A DNA stretch of 64,000 nt from an uncultured Roseibium sp. (GCF_947494555.1 NZ_CANLVF010000002.1:806001-870000), one strand, 5' to 3'. Numbered from the stretch's first letter, positions 11,025-20,786 are shown. Numbers and translations are program-made. The notes: generated from the sequence alone by a model not told the origin.

Positions 11025-11429
11025 ATGCAAACCACTCCTGAACTTGCCTGGTTGATCGCAATCTCCATTTTTACCGCAGCGTTGTGGATGCCTTACGTTC
11101 TTGAAAGCTTCGTGCGGCGGGGCGTCTTTGTCACAATGGGAAATCCATCGCCGGATGATCATCCGATGCCTGCCTGGGCGGACCGGGCGAAACGGGCTCA
11201 CCTCAATGCCGTGGACAATCTTGTCGTCTTCGCAGCCGTCGTTCTTGCGGCCGTGCAGCTGGGAACGACTGGCGGCGCTATCCTCACAGCAGTTCAAGTC
11301 TATGTCCTGGCGCGCATCGCGCACTATGTCGTTTATGTCGCGGGCGTGCCCGTCGCACGAACGCTGACATATCTGATCGGCTTTTTCGCAACGCTGTTCA
11401 TAGCTGTTGACGCTCTGGGAGGTATTTGA
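11025..11429 (+). CDS. MAPEG family membrane protein
   Basis: 134 residues, four hydrophobic helices. The AKRAHLNAVDNLVVFAAVVL segment near residue 61 matches the MAPEG family (membrane-associated proteins in eicosanoid and glutathione metabolism), where this helix binds glutathione in characterised members. Bacterial members are mostly uncharacterised, some with glutathione transferase or peroxidase activity. It is first of a three-gene unit; its TGA overlaps the next ATG. Confidence 0.85.
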   Translation: MQTTPELAWLIAISIFTAALWMPYVLESFVRRGVFVTMGNPSPDDHPMPAWADRAKRAHLNAVDNLVVFAAVVLAAVQLGTTGGAILTAVQVYVLARIAHYVVYVAGVPVARTLTYLIGFFATLFIAVDALGGI

Positions 11430-12103
11430 TGAAGAACAATCTCGCAATCATAGCAGGTGCCGGAGGCGCGCTCGGGCCAACGCTCGCACACGCTCTTGAC
11501 CAGGCCGGCTACGACACGGTCGGCGTTGCCCGCAACAATCCGGGTGACGCCTTCAAGGAATTCGTGCAGGCCGATCTGTCTGCGCCACAAGATGTCGAGA
11601 GTGCGTTTTCTTCCATTCTCTCGCGTCACGGGGCTCCGGCGGTATTGATCTACAATGCGCACAAGTTCCTGATTGAAACCTTCGAAGATACTTCGATCGA
11701 GCAATTCGAGGCCGTCTGGCGAACCGATACCCTCGGCGCGTTTGCCGCGGTCAAGACCGTGCTTCCGGCGATGCTGGAAAGAGGCGGCACAATCCTCTTT
11801 TCGGGCGCGACTGCGTCGACCCGTGGCAGCGCAAAATTCGCCGCGTTTGCCTCTGCGAAATTCGCCCTGCGCGGGCTCGCGCAAAGCCTTGCCAGAGAAT
11901 ACGGGCCAAAGGGAATTCACGTTGCCCACGTCATTATCGACGGGCTGATCGACGGTGGCCATGCGCAACAACTGTTCAGCGTCCCGGCAGTTGACTGCAT
12001 TCCAGCCGATGCTCTGGCCAGGCAATATCTCGACCTGATCCGGCAGCCGAGCGGCGCCTGGACACATGAAATAGACATACGCCCTTCGGGTGGGAAATTC
12101 TGA
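11429..12103 (+). CDS. Short-chain dehydrogenase/reductase (SDR)
   Basis: 224 residues. Starts at the ATG at 11429, overlapping the MAPEG stop (TGATG), with GGGAGGT upstream. The cofactor loop is modified: AGAGGALGPTLA near residue 9 in place of TGxxxGIG. The usual Y-x3-K catalytic pair is not obvious: where YxxxK is expected the sequence reads FAAFASAKFALRGLAQ, so a phenylalanine replaces tyrosine. It may therefore have altered or no dehydrogenase activity. It is translationally coupled to MAPEG and the cupin. Confidence 0.8.
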   Translation: MKNNLAIIAGAGGALGPTLAHALDQAGYDTVGVARNNPGDAFKEFVQADLSAPQDVESAFSSILSRHGAPAVLIYNAHKFLIETFEDTSIEQFEAVWRTDTLGAFAAVKTVLPAMLERGGTILFSGATASTRGSAKFAAFASAKFALRGLAQSLAREYGPKGIHVAHVIIDGLIDGGHAQQLFSVPAVDCIPADALARQYLDLIRQPSGAWTHEIDIRPSGGKF

Positions 12104-12768
12104 TGCAGCTTCGTGCCGATTTCGCGCGCCGGGAAGTCGTTCGGCCCGAAGACGAGGCTTGGCGCCCCTCCCCGTCCCCAGGGGTCGACAGGCGTATGCT
12201 GGACCGGATCGGGAATGAGGTGGCGCGTGCGACAAGCATTGTCCGCTATGCACCGAACACCCGGTTCAGCGCGCATGCACATGATGGCGGCGAAGAATTC
12301 CTTGTATTGGAAGGAACGTTTGCCGACGAACACGGCGCTTACCCGCAAGGCACCTATGTGCGTAACCCGGTGGGGACATCGCACAGCCCAACGGTTGGGA
12401 GTAAAGGCTGCACGATTTTGGTAAAGCTGTATCAATTTGACCCCGAAGACCAGACGCAGACAGTGATCGACACGCGATCTTCAGACTGGATTGAAGGCAC
12501 TGATCCGGGGCTCAGACTGCTTCCATTGCATAAATTCAAATCGGAGCGGGTCGCCTTGGTCCACCTGGAGCCGAACACACGGCTTGATCCGCGTGAATTT
12601 CGCGGTGGCGAGGAAATTCTGGTTCTTGAGGGCGCGTTTCGCGACGAGTTCGGCTGCTATCCCGAGGGTACCTGGATCCGCTCTCCACATCTTTTCAAAC
12701 ATGCGCTGTTTACGGAAACGGTCAACGCTCTGCTCTATGTGAAGACGGGGCATCTGCCGGAAAACTGA
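12103..12768 (+). CDS. Bicupin, ChrR cupin-like domain protein
   Basis: 221 residues with two cupin halves. The first shows the metal pattern in AHAHDGGEEFLVLEG (about residue 63), the second a weakened copy FRGGEEILVLEG near residue 166 with fewer histidines. This double arrangement resembles the ChrR-type cupins that bind zinc and respond to oxidative stress, but the N-terminal anti-sigma half of ChrR is missing. The ATG at 12103 overlaps the SDR stop. Together with the OxyR-like regulator it suggests an oxidative or electrophile detoxification role (inference). Confidence 0.8.
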   Translation: MQLRADFARREVVRPEDEAWRPSPSPGVDRRMLDRIGNEVARATSIVRYAPNTRFSAHAHDGGEEFLVLEGTFADEHGAYPQGTYVRNPVGTSHSPTVGSKGCTILVKLYQFDPEDQTQTVIDTRSSDWIEGTDPGLRLLPLHKFKSERVALVHLEPNTRLDPREFRGGEEILVLEGAFRDEFGCYPEGTWIRSPHLFKHALFTETVNALLYVKTGHLPEN

Positions 12769-13075
12769 CAGGTGTTTACTAACGACCACGCATTTTGTTC
12801 ACCTGCTTGCAAGGCAGGTCAAACGACGGTTGACCGTCAATTTCACTCTTTTGCCATGGCGCGACAAGCGGCTCATTCAATGCAGTAAGCCAGCGTCGTC
12901 AATCGCTTACAAACACCTGTTCCGAGTTCGATTCATCTCGAAGAAAAGCGCAATAATCGGTGTGCATGCACTTCTCAATCAACGCATTCTCACCCGCCTG
13001 CCCTTCCAATCGCCCGTCGGCCTGTTCTAAACTGCAAGTTCGTTAAGAATGGCCATGGTGGCTATGGGCAGGTGA
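12769..13075. other. Intergenic region with two small hairpins
   Basis: There is no convincing gene. ACCTGC/GCAGGT (12801-12819) and GACGGT-TG-ACCGTC (12825-12838) are perfect inverted repeats just after the cupin gene; they could end or stabilise the transcript but lack a T run. The promoter for the downstream transporter must lie in the remainder; no clear -35/-10 pair was picked out. Confidence 0.4.
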
Positions 13076-14911
13076 ATGCATTCAGTTGATATTGCGATGG
13101 CGCTCACCTTTGTGGTGATCGCGTCAACCGTCATCCTGTACGCTGTAGAGCGCTATCCGATCGAGACGGTCGCTCTTGGATCCGTGACAGCTTTTATTGT
13201 CATCTTTTCTTTCATCCCGGTTGAAACTCCGGACGGCGGGACCGTCGCTACCGGCGACTTTCTCATGGGGTTCGCCAATCCAGCCCTCGTTACGGTCATT
13301 TGCCTGTTGATCATTGGCCAGGGCCTGTTCCAGACAGATGCACTGGAAGGGCCGGCAAAAGCGATTGTCCGCATGACACGCGGACGCTCGGCATTTGCGA
13401 CCATTCCCATTCTGCTTGCAGTGGCGGTGTTGAGCGCGTTTTTGAACAACACACCTGTGGTTGTCATGTTCCTGCCCATTCTGACAGCAGTTGCCGCGAC
13501 TGTCGGGCAGTCACCTTCTCGCGTTCTGATGCCGCTCTCCTTCATCGCGATCCTCGGCGGCATGACCACATTGATCGGATCTTCGACCAACCTGCTGGTT
13601 GCCAATTACGCCGCCCAGACCTCCGACCTCAGGCTTACTTTTTTCAGCTTCACGCCGATCGGCCTGATCATGGCGGGGGTTGGCGCGATCTATGTGTTTT
13701 TCGTTATGCCCAGACTGATGAAAGCGCGAAAAACCATGGCGGAAGAATTCCAGGCCACTTCGGGAAAACAATTTATTGCGCAGATCGAAATCACATACGG
13801 GCATCCGCTTGTCGGGGTTGAAGCTGTCTCGGGCATGTTTCCGAAACTGAAGGACATGACGGTGCGCCTGGTGCAGCGCGGTCAAAAACCGCTTCTGCCT
13901 CCGTTTGAAAACGTGGTGTTGTCCCCCGGCGACACGGTCATCGTGGCCGCGACGCGTAACGCCCTTGCAAATGCGCTTGCGCGCCGGCAGCCGCTTATGG
14001 AAACGGAATCCGATCCGGCGAATTCGGGCCGGGAACAACAGGCGGCACAGCCCGGTTCGATCAGTCTTGCCGAGGCTGTGGTTGCGCCCGCATCCCGGCT
14101 CATGGGCAGAACGCTGCCGCAGTCGGGATTTTATGCCGATACAGGTTGCCTTGTCATGGGTATCCAGAGGCGAAGCCGCATGCCCCGCATGGCGATGAAC
14201 GACATCCGTCTTGAAGCCGGTGACGTGCTTCTGGTCGCCGGAAATGAAGATGATATCGCACGCCTGCGCGGCAACCGGGATGTGCTTCTTCTGGACTGGT
14301 CGACGGCCGAGGTGCCCAGGCGTCGCTTAGCACCGCACGCCCTAGCGATTTTCGCATGTGTGGTTTTTCTTGCTGCGACCGGTCTGGTGCCGATCGTATC
14401 TGCCGCAATCGGCGGAACGTTTGCTATGATCGCGTCCGGTTGCCTGAACATCCGGCAGGCGATGCGGGCGATCGACAGCCGGATCTTTATGCTGGTCGGT
14501 GCGTCCCTGGCAGCTGCCGTCGCACTTGAAGCAACGGGCGGGGCGACCGCGATCGCCACCGGGCTCGTTTACATGCTCCAAGGCGCGTCTGCGGCGACAA
14601 TGCTGTCCGCTCTTTTCTTTCTCGTGATGGTGCTGACGAACTTCCTGTCCAACAATGCCGCCGCAGTCCTGTTCACGCCGATTGCGATCAATCTGGCAAA
14701 TCAGATCGGTCAGCCCCCCGAAGCCTTTGTTGTCTGCCTCATTATTGCTGCCAATACATCTTTTGCCACGCCGGTCGGCTATCAGACCAACCTGATCGTC
14801 ATGGGCCCCGGCCACTACAGGTTTATCGACTTTATCCAAGCCGGTGCTCCGCTCGCCGTTATTTTATGGTTGACCTTCTCGTTGGTCGCGCCATGGTACT
14901 ATGGGATCTAG
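13076..14911 (+). CDS. SLC13/DASS-type anion transporter with paired TrkA-C domains
   Basis: 611 residues. N-terminal membrane half (about residues 5-215), two soluble TrkA-C (RCK-C) domains (about 225-305 and 325-415), then a second membrane half. [14 protein letters not shown] near residue 122 and [17 protein letters not shown] near residue 522 are the twin hairpin motifs of the divalent anion:sodium symporter superfamily. Relatives with this architecture transport sulfate or other anions. It starts at ATG 13076 after GGCAGGTGA. The substrate cannot be read from sequence. Confidence 0.88.
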   Translation: MHSVDIAMALTFVVIASTVILYAVERYPIETVALGSVTAFIVIFSFIPVETPDGGTVATGDFLMGFANPALVTVICLLIIGQGLFQTDALEGPAKAIVRMTRGRSAFATIPILLAVAVLSAFLNNTPVVVMFLPILTAVAATVGQSPSRVLMPLSFIAILGGMTTLIGSSTNLLVANYAAQTSDLRLTFFSFTPIGLIMAGVGAIYVFFVMPRLMKARKTMAEEFQATSGKQFIAQIEITYGHPLVGVEAVSGMFPKLKDMTVRLVQRGQKPLLPPFENVVLSPGDTVIVAATRNALANALARRQPLMETESDPANSGREQQAAQPGSISLAEAVVAPASRLMGRTLPQSGFYADTGCLVMGIQRRSRMPRMAMNDIRLEAGDVLLVAGNEDDIARLRGNRDVLLLDWSTAEVPRRRLAPHALAIFACVVFLAATGLVPIVSAAIGGTFAMIASGCLNIRQAMRAIDSRIFMLVGASLAAAVALEATGGATAIATGLVYMLQGASAATMLSALFFLVMVLTNFLSNNAAAVLFTPIAINLANQIGQPPEAFVVCLIIAANTSFATPVGYQTNLIVMGPGHYRFIDFIQAGAPLAVILWLTFSLVAPWYYGI

Positions 14912-14942
14912 AGCAAGAATTGAGGTATTGCGGGACAACAAG

Positions 14943-15716
14943 GTGACACGACACCCCACAGATCATCCCCAGTTCTATCTAACAGCACCGGCGCCCTGCC
15001 CGTATCTTGAAGGCAAGCAAGAACGCAAGGTGTTTACGCATCTCGTTGGGCATGGTGCGCCTGCGCTCAATGAAGTGCTGACGCAGGGCGGTTTCCGGCG
15101 AAGCCAGAACATTGCCTACCGCCCGGCTTGCGAACAATGTCAAGCCTGTGTCTCGGTGCGCGTTCGCGTAAACGAGTTCAAATGGAGCAAGTCGTTCAAA
15201 CGCGTGTGGAAGTCCGCCTCGGACCTGATTGGGGCAAGGCTTCCAGCCAGCCCGTCAGCTGAGCAGTACGACCTGTTCAGGGACTACCTCCAGGAACGTC
15301 ACGAAGACGGTGGCATGACGGAAATGAGTGTCCTGGACTACGCCATGATGGTCGAAGACACGCATGTCGAAACCCTCGTGATCGAATATCGCCGGCGGGG
15401 ACCGGACAGCTTTGTCACCGGAACCGGCGAAGGTCCGCTCCTGGGCGTCGCGCTCAGTGACCAGCTCTCCGACGGCCTGTCGATGGTCTACTCGTTTTAC
15501 GATCCCACCTACGCCGACACTGCCCTTGGCACTTATATGATCCTGGATCACATTGAGCGCGCCCGGAAACTGAGGCTGCCATACGTCTATCTCGGGTATT
15601 GGGTCGAAGGATCCGCGAAGATGGCCTACAAGGCGCGTTTCAAGCCGCAGGAACATCTTGGTCCCAACGGCTGGACGATTGTTGCGGCGGACGACACCGC
15701 CGCCCGAGAAGACTGA
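14943..15716 (+). CDS. bpt: Aspartate/glutamate leucyltransferase (bacterial N-end rule, Bpt)
   Basis: 257 residues from the GTG at 14943 ([22 protein letters not shown], the usual family N-terminus). An in-frame ATG at 14901 lies inside the transporter gene. It transfers leucine from Leu-tRNA to N-terminal Asp or Glu, marking proteins for ClpS/ClpAP degradation. The [19 protein letters not shown] segment near residue 55 has the conserved cysteines, and [22 protein letters not shown] near the C-terminus is the ATE/Bpt catalytic region. Confidence 0.93.
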   Translation: MTRHPTDHPQFYLTAPAPCPYLEGKQERKVFTHLVGHGAPALNEVLTQGGFRRSQNIAYRPACEQCQACVSVRVRVNEFKWSKSFKRVWKSASDLIGARLPASPSAEQYDLFRDYLQERHEDGGMTEMSVLDYAMMVEDTHVETLVIEYRRRGPDSFVTGTGEGPLLGVALSDQLSDGLSMVYSFYDPTYADTALGTYMILDHIERARKLRLPYVYLGYWVEGSAKMAYKARFKPQEHLGPNGWTIVAADDTAARED

Positions 15717-15734
15717 AGTCGTCTCCTCAACCTC

Positions 15735-16406
15735 TTACTTTTCCGCAGGTAATTGTGCCCGTATCTTGTCAAAGACCGCGCGGAACATATCCTCGGTCAA
15801 TCGGCCTGTATTCGTGTTGTAGCGCGAGCAATGATAGCTGTCGAAAAGCGACATTGCGTATCCGGGCAAGGCATGCTCGGCCGCGTGTGCGAACGGAAAA
15901 TCCGCGCGGCGCTGCCCAAGTGCTGTCAGAAAGGTTTCGTGAGCAATTCGACCCAAGGCAAGAACCGCACAGATGGACGGATTGGCGGCAAGCGTCGACA
16001 GGAGGTAGGGCCTGCAGGTTTTGATTTCCAATCCTGTCGGCTTGTTCTGCGGCGGCAAGCAGCGAACGGCATTGGTGATCATCGCATCCTTGAGGACCAG
16101 TCCGTCATCCGGACGTGCGTCGTAGCGGCCCTCTGCGAAGCCGTATTCCAAAAGCGTCTTGTAAAGGAGATCACCTGCGTAATCGCCAGTGAAAGGACGC
16201 CCAGTGCAATTGGCCCCCTTCATCCCCGGCGCCAGCCCGACAATAAGCAGCCTTGGCGCGTTCGATGTAAATGAAGGCACTGGCGCATTGTGCCAATCCG
16301 GGTGCGCCACTTTCAGCTCGTTACGCAATGCCACGAGCCTCGGACATTCCGGACAATCCAGTGGAGGATCGACCGGACCCGGATCTGCAAAATTGTGCGG
16401 CATCAA
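15735..16406 (-). CDS. Uracil-DNA glycosylase, family 5 type with Fe-S cluster
   Basis: 223 residues. The active-site motif GLAPGMKGANCTGRPFTGD (residues 57-75) is that of UDGb-like (family 5) enzymes, which lack the polar catalytic residue of family 1. Four cysteines, C18 and C21 (CPEC) and C116 and C131, match the 4Fe-4S ligands of family 4/5 glycosylases. DSYHCSRYNTNTGRLT is the C-terminal loop. It removes uracil and other deaminated bases from DNA. It is 6 bp downstream of the NYN gene on the same strand and convergent with bpt. Confidence 0.9.
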   Translation of the reverse strand: MMPHNFADPGPVDPPLDCPECPRLVALRNELKVAHPDWHNAPVPSFTSNAPRLLIVGLAPGMKGANCTGRPFTGDYAGDLLYKTLLEYGFAEGRYDARPDDGLVLKDAMITNAVRCLPPQNKPTGLEIKTCRPYLLSTLAANPSICAVLALGRIAHETFLTALGQRRADFPFAHAAEHALPGYAMSLFDSYHCSRYNTNTGRLTEDMFRAVFDKIRAQLPAEK

Positions 16407-16412
16407 AGCGCC

Positions 16413-17006
16413 TTAGTAGTCATCGTCCTCGTCATCGTCGTCGACATGCGACGACATTTGCGGGCGCACCGGCCGTTCGGACGGATCCCGGCCGATCTTG
16501 TTGGCAAGGCTTGCCAGATCGATGAAGTGATCGGCCTGACGGCGCAGATCATCGGCGATCATCGGCGGCTGTGTTTTGAGCGTGGATACAACACTCACCT
16601 TACGCCCCTTGCGCTGAAGCGCCTCAACGAGCGATCTGAAATCACCATCCCCGGAAAACAGAACGATATGGTCGACAGACTCGACCAGTTCCATGGCATC
16701 GACTGCAAGTTCGATATCCATGTTGCCCTTGACTTTCCGGCGCCCTGCACTGTCCACGAATTCCTTGACCGGCTTAGTAATGACTTTGTAGCCATTGTAA
16801 TCCAGCCAATCGATAAGCGGCCGGATGGACGAGTATTCCTGATCCTCAATCAACGCCGTATAATAGTACGCGCGCAAGAGATATGCCTGTCCCTGAAACT
16901 CCTTCAACAGCCTTTTGTAATCGATATCAAAACCGATCGCTTTAGCCGTCGAATACAAGTTGGCTCCGTCAATAAACAAAGCAACTTTTTCTCGAGCGTC
17001 AAACAT
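16413..17006 (-). CDS. NYN domain protein (LabA/DUF88 family)
   Basis: 197 residues. LFIDGANLYSTAKAIG near residue 10 and FSGDGDFRSLVEALQRKGRKV near residue 110 carry the clustered aspartates of the PIN-like NYN nuclease fold; KGNMDIELAVDAM supplies another acidic residue. Such proteins are predicted RNases; LabA is a cyanobacterial relative. The C-terminus ends in a strongly acidic tail (VDDDDEDDDY). It is divergent from rpoZ and forms a pair with the uracil-DNA glycosylase gene. The RNA target is unknown. Confidence 0.9.
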   Translation of the reverse strand: MFDAREKVALFIDGANLYSTAKAIGFDIDYKRLLKEFQGQAYLLRAYYYTALIEDQEYSSIRPLIDWLDYNGYKVITKPVKEFVDSAGRRKVKGNMDIELAVDAMELVESVDHIVLFSGDGDFRSLVEALQRKGRKVSVVSTLKTQPPMIADDLRRQADHFIDLASLANKIGRDPSERPVRPQMSSHVDDDDEDDDY

Positions 17007-17383
17007 ATTATTTGAAACCTTTCCGAGTTAATGCGTCGTCAAAGGAAAGTCATTGTTGATCTGGCGTCCCGCAGCCAAATCCGAAATGTCTACCACTCGG
17101 CCAACGCATTTTCGCTGAGAATACATCTATCGCGTGTCGCCGCTTAACTCAGCTTATTGTTTTCTTTTTCCCACCGACCCTATTGATTCTTGTAGGTCCT
17201 AAATAGTGCCCTACACTATAATATTGGACAGCTGCAATGCAAAAGCGAGCGGTGCTGAAAAAAAATCGATAAAACCTAGCCTGAAGCAGCGCGTTCCTCT
17301 CAAATCAAACAAGGGGTTGCTTTTTGGAATTCTGATCACTATACGCTTTTTTTTCAAGTTCCTTTAGCCTATGGAGACGTCGA
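17007..17383. other. Divergent intergenic region between the NYN gene and rpoZ
   Basis: There is no gene in these 377 bp. AT-rich stretches near 17155-17225 and 17255-17275 contrast with the flanks. The best promoter candidate for rpoZ is at 17317-17345; that for the NYN gene was not resolved. Confidence 0.5.
17317..17345 (+). promoter_or_regulatory. Putative sigma-70 promoter of rpoZ
   Basis: TTGCTT (17317-17322), a 17-bp spacer, then TATACG (17340-17345), 39 bp before the rpoZ start. The match to an alphaproteobacterial housekeeping promoter is good by eye; no start-site data. Confidence 0.5.
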
Positions 17384-17785
17384 ATGGCGCGCGTGACCGT
17401 CGAGGACTGCATCGACAAGGTCGAAAACCGGTTTGAGCTGGTGCTGATTGCTGCGCATCGCGCTCGCATGATCTCGAGCGGTTCGCCGCTGACAATCGAA
17501 CGCGACAACGACAAAAATCCCGTCGTTGCCCTGCGCGAGATCGCCGAGCAGACCGTCAGCCCGGAAGACATGAAAGAAGACCTTATTCATTCTCTGCAGA
17601 AATTTGTGGAAGTGGACGAGCCGGAAACCGAAGCTGTGCCGGTTGTACCTTCTGCAAACCAGCACCAGGTGACACAGGTCAACAATGTAGACGACAGTGC
17701 GGTTGAATTCGATCGCATGTCGGAAGAAGACCTGTTGCGCGGTCTTGAAGGTCTGGTTCCGCCGGAACGGACCGACGACGTTTGA
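17384..17785 (+). CDS. rpoZ: DNA-directed RNA polymerase omega subunit
   Basis: 133 residues. [28 protein letters not shown] and [11 protein letters not shown] are the standard omega motifs that wrap the beta-prime C-terminus and help assembly and ppGpp binding. An alphaproteobacterial C-terminal extension rich in acidic residues follows. It lies immediately upstream of the ppGpp synthetase/hydrolase gene, the usual order, but a strong terminator separates them here. Confidence 0.97.
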   Translation: MARVTVEDCIDKVENRFELVLIAAHRARMISSGSPLTIERDNDKNPVVALREIAEQTVSPEDMKEDLIHSLQKFVEVDEPETEAVPVVPSANQHQVTQVNNVDDSAVEFDRMSEEDLLRGLEGLVPPERTDDV

Positions 17786-17800
17786 ATTTCCGTCAAGTTC

Positions 17801-17852
17801 CCGTCTGAAACGCGGCTTTCCCGCCCCGGCGTTTCAGGCGGATTTTCTTTTT
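17801..17852 (+). terminator. Rho-independent terminator of rpoZ
   Basis: A 13-bp stem (CCGTCTGAAACGC with GCGTTTCAGGCGG, one G-T wobble) at 17801-17841 is followed by ATTTTCTTTTT. It lies 16 bp after the rpoZ stop. Confidence 0.88.
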
Positions 17853-17893
17853 CGCGCTGATGTCTCAGCCGGTTGCGTGGGTCGGTTGCGGCC

Positions 17894-20140
17894 ATGATGC
17901 GTCAATATGAACTCGTTGAACGGGTTACGCGTTATAATCCGGAAGCAGACGAAGCCTTGCTCAACAAGGCCTACGTCTACGCCATGCAAAAGCATGGCTC
18001 GCAGATACGCGCCTCAGGCGATCCCTATTTTTCCCATCCTCTTGAAGTCGCCGCGATCCTGACGGACCTGCGTCTGGATGATGCGACAATTGCCGTCGCC
18101 CTTCTTCACGATACGATTGAAGACACCGACGCGACCCGATCGGAAATAGATTCGCTGTTCGGCGAAGAGATCGGCAAGCTCGTCGAGGGGCTGACGAAAA
18201 TCAAGCGGCTCGACCTGGTTTCGCAAAAGGCGAAGCAGGCCGAAAACTTCCGAAAGCTGCTTCTTGCGATCGCCGACGATGTCCGGGTGCTTTTGGTCAA
18301 GCTTGCCGACCGGCTGCACAACATGCGCACGCTGAAGCACATGCCTCAGCATAAGCGCGGGCGCATCGCCGAAGAGACCATGGAAATCTATGCGCCGCTG
18401 GCCGGGCGCATGGGCATGCACGACATGCGCGAGGAACTGGAGGACATCTCGTTCCACACGCTCAATCCGGAAGCCTACGAAACGATCACCGACCGCCTCG
18501 CGGACCTGAGAGAAAAGAACCGCGATCTGATTGCGGACATCGAAACAACGCTTTCGGAACGCCTCAGCGAAAGAGGCATGGCGGCCGAGGTCAAAGGCCG
18601 GGAGAAACGGCCTTACTCGATCTTTCGCAAGATGCAGCGCAAGGCCATCGGTTTTGAACAGCTTTCAGACATTTACGGTTTCCGGGTCACGGTCGGCACA
18701 ATGGAAGCCTGTTACAGGGTCCTTGGCGTGATCCACACAACCTGGCCGACGGTACCCGGCCGGTTCAAGGACTACATTTCCACTCCCAAGCAGAACGACT
18801 ACAAATCGATCCACACCACAATCGTCGGTCCTTCCCGTCAAAGAGTGGAGCTGCAGATCCGAACGATTTCAATGGACAGGGTTGCCGAGTACGGCATCGC
18901 CGCACATGCCCTCTACAAGGACGGAGAACTGGGCGGGCGGAACATTGCACGCCATACTGACGATTGCCGGGCCTTTGAATGGTTGAGGCGCACGACGGAG
19001 CTGCTGGCGCAAGGCGACACGCCTGAGGAGTTTCTGGAAAATACCAAGCTCGAGCTTTTCCACGATCAGGTCTTTTGTTTCACACCAAAGGGACGTCTTA
19101 TCGCACTCCCGCGCGGCGCAACGCCCATCGACTTCGCCTACGCGGTGCATACGGGCATTGGCAACACCTGTGTCGGCTGCAAGATAAACGGCAAGATCAT
19201 GCCGCTTGTCACCGAGCTTCATAACGGCGATGAAGTTGAAATCATTCGCTCGCCGGCGCAGACGCCTCCCCCGGCTTGGGAAGCCATCGCCGTTACGGGC
19301 AAAGCGCGGGCTGCAATCAGACGGGCGACCCGCGAATCGGTGCGCAAACAGTACGGCGCGCTTGGCGAACACATTCTCAAGCGGGCCTTTGCGCGTGCCG
19401 ACAAGGCGTATTCCGAAGACCTACTGGATGCGGTTCTTGGTGAGCACCACCAATCAAGCGTTGCCGACCTTCTGGCCGCCGTCGGACGGGGTGATCTCAG
19501 CGCGCAGTCGGTGCTGAAGTCGGCTCATCCGGACTATCAGGACGAGCGCGTGGCGGTTACAGGCCCGCCCATGGAAGAAGGCTGGTTCGGTCTGAAAAAG
19601 GGCCACGGTCTCAAGTTCCGGATACCGCCAGCGGATCTGCAAGGTGACCGGAAACCGGACGAAGGCTCGACGGACTATGGCGAAGGTCCCGCACTTCCTA
19701 TTACCGGTTTGTCCGGCGATATTCCTGTGAGTTTCGCCCCTGACGGAGGTGCCGTTCCAGGTGACAGGATCGTTGGTATCTTGACCCCTTCGGAAGGACT
19801 GACCATCTATCCCATACAATCGCCGTCACTCAAGGAATTCGATGACCAGACGGAACGCTGGGTCGACGTGCGTTGGGATATCGACGTCAACAATCCGGAG
19901 CGCTTTCCGGCAAGGCTTGATATCTCGGCCGCGAACGAGCCGGGGTCGCTGGCTGCGATTGCTCAGGTCATCGGTGAGAACAGCGGGAATATCGACAATG
20001 TGAAGATGCTGCAAAGGGCACCGGACTTTCACCAGATGATGATTGACCTGGAAGTGTGGGATCTGAAGCATCTGAACCGGATCATCAACCAGTTACGTTC
20101 CAAACCGAACGTATCAAGTGTCAGCCGGGTGAACGGCTGA
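17894..20140 (+). CDS. rel: Bifunctional (p)ppGpp synthetase/hydrolase Rel
   Basis: 748 residues from the first ATG of an ATGATG pair (MMRQYELVERV). The domains run in the order of a long RSH protein: HD hydrolase (about 25-180; LLHDTIEDT gives the HD-ED metal residues), synthetase (about 235-350; FKDYISTPKQNDYKSIHT), TGS (about 385-445), then helical linker and ACT domain (residues 670-748). Both catalytic halves look intact, as expected for the single Rel of alphaproteobacteria. It controls the stringent response. The next gene, pyrE, begins 30 bp later. Confidence 0.96.
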   Translation: MMRQYELVERVTRYNPEADEALLNKAYVYAMQKHGSQIRASGDPYFSHPLEVAAILTDLRLDDATIAVALLHDTIEDTDATRSEIDSLFGEEIGKLVEGLTKIKRLDLVSQKAKQAENFRKLLLAIADDVRVLLVKLADRLHNMRTLKHMPQHKRGRIAEETMEIYAPLAGRMGMHDMREELEDISFHTLNPEAYETITDRLADLREKNRDLIADIETTLSERLSERGMAAEVKGREKRPYSIFRKMQRKAIGFEQLSDIYGFRVTVGTMEACYRVLGVIHTTWPTVPGRFKDYISTPKQNDYKSIHTTIVGPSRQRVELQIRTISMDRVAEYGIAAHALYKDGELGGRNIARHTDDCRAFEWLRRTTELLAQGDTPEEFLENTKLELFHDQVFCFTPKGRLIALPRGATPIDFAYAVHTGIGNTCVGCKINGKIMPLVTELHNGDEVEIIRSPAQTPPPAWEAIAVTGKARAAIRRATRESVRKQYGALGEHILKRAFARADKAYSEDLLDAVLGEHHQSSVADLLAAVGRGDLSAQSVLKSAHPDYQDERVAVTGPPMEEGWFGLKKGHGLKFRIPPADLQGDRKPDEGSTDYGEGPALPITGLSGDIPVSFAPDGGAVPGDRIVGILTPSEGLTIYPIQSPSLKEFDDQTERWVDVRWDIDVNNPERFPARLDISAANEPGSLAAIAQVIGENSGNIDNVKMLQRAPDFHQMMIDLEVWDLKHLNRIINQLRSKPNVSSVSRVNG

Positions 20141-20170
20141 GCGCATCCCGAGCCAAAAGGATCTCGATTT

Positions 20171-20752
20171 ATGACCCGCGATGAAGTTCTGGCGCATTTC
20201 CGCGAAGCCGGTGCCATCCTGGAAGGACATTTCATCCTGACCTCGGGACTTCGCAGCCCCATTTTCCTGCAAAAAGCCCGTGTTTTCATGTATCCGGACA
20301 AAACGGAAGTACTTTGCAAAGCCCTTTCCGACAAAATTAAAAATACCGGTCTCGGACAGATTGACTACATCGTGTCTCCCGCGCTTGGTGGCCTTATTCC
20401 CGGATATGAAACCGCGCGGCATTTGGGCGTTCCGGCAATGTGGGTGGAGCGCGAAGACGGTGAATTCCGGCTGCGCCGCTTCGACCTACCAAAAGGTGCC
20501 CGGGTCATCGTCGTTGAGGATATAGTTACCACAGGTCTATCTAGCCGCGAGACGGTAACTTCGTTGAAAGCTCTTGGTGCTGAAGTTCTCGGCGTGGCCT
20601 GCCTGATCGACCGGTCAGGTGGCGAGGCGGATGCATCGGTTCCCATCATTGCGCTGGCAGACTACAAGGTGCCGGCGTATGAACCCGACAATCTGCCGCC
20701 GGAATTGGCCGCCCTTCCGGCGGTCAAGCCGGGCAGCCGCGGACTGAGCTGA
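20171..20752 (+). CDS. pyrE: Orotate phosphoribosyltransferase
   Basis: 193 residues. It joins orotate to PRPP to make orotidine 5'-phosphate in pyrimidine synthesis. The PRPP motif VIVVEDIVTTGLSS lies near residue 115, and ALGGLIPGYETAR near residue 75 contacts the substrate. The gene is tightly placed between rel and a DUF2062 gene, the standard neighbourhood in this order. Length is normal for the short alphaproteobacterial type. Confidence 0.95.
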   Translation: MTRDEVLAHFREAGAILEGHFILTSGLRSPIFLQKARVFMYPDKTEVLCKALSDKIKNTGLGQIDYIVSPALGGLIPGYETARHLGVPAMWVEREDGEFRLRRFDLPKGARVIVVEDIVTTGLSSRETVTSLKALGAEVLGVACLIDRSGGEADASVPIIALADYKVPAYEPDNLPPELAALPAVKPGSRGLS

Positions 20753-20786
20753 AAACGAACGAGCCGAAAGGACTAGAATAGACTTT

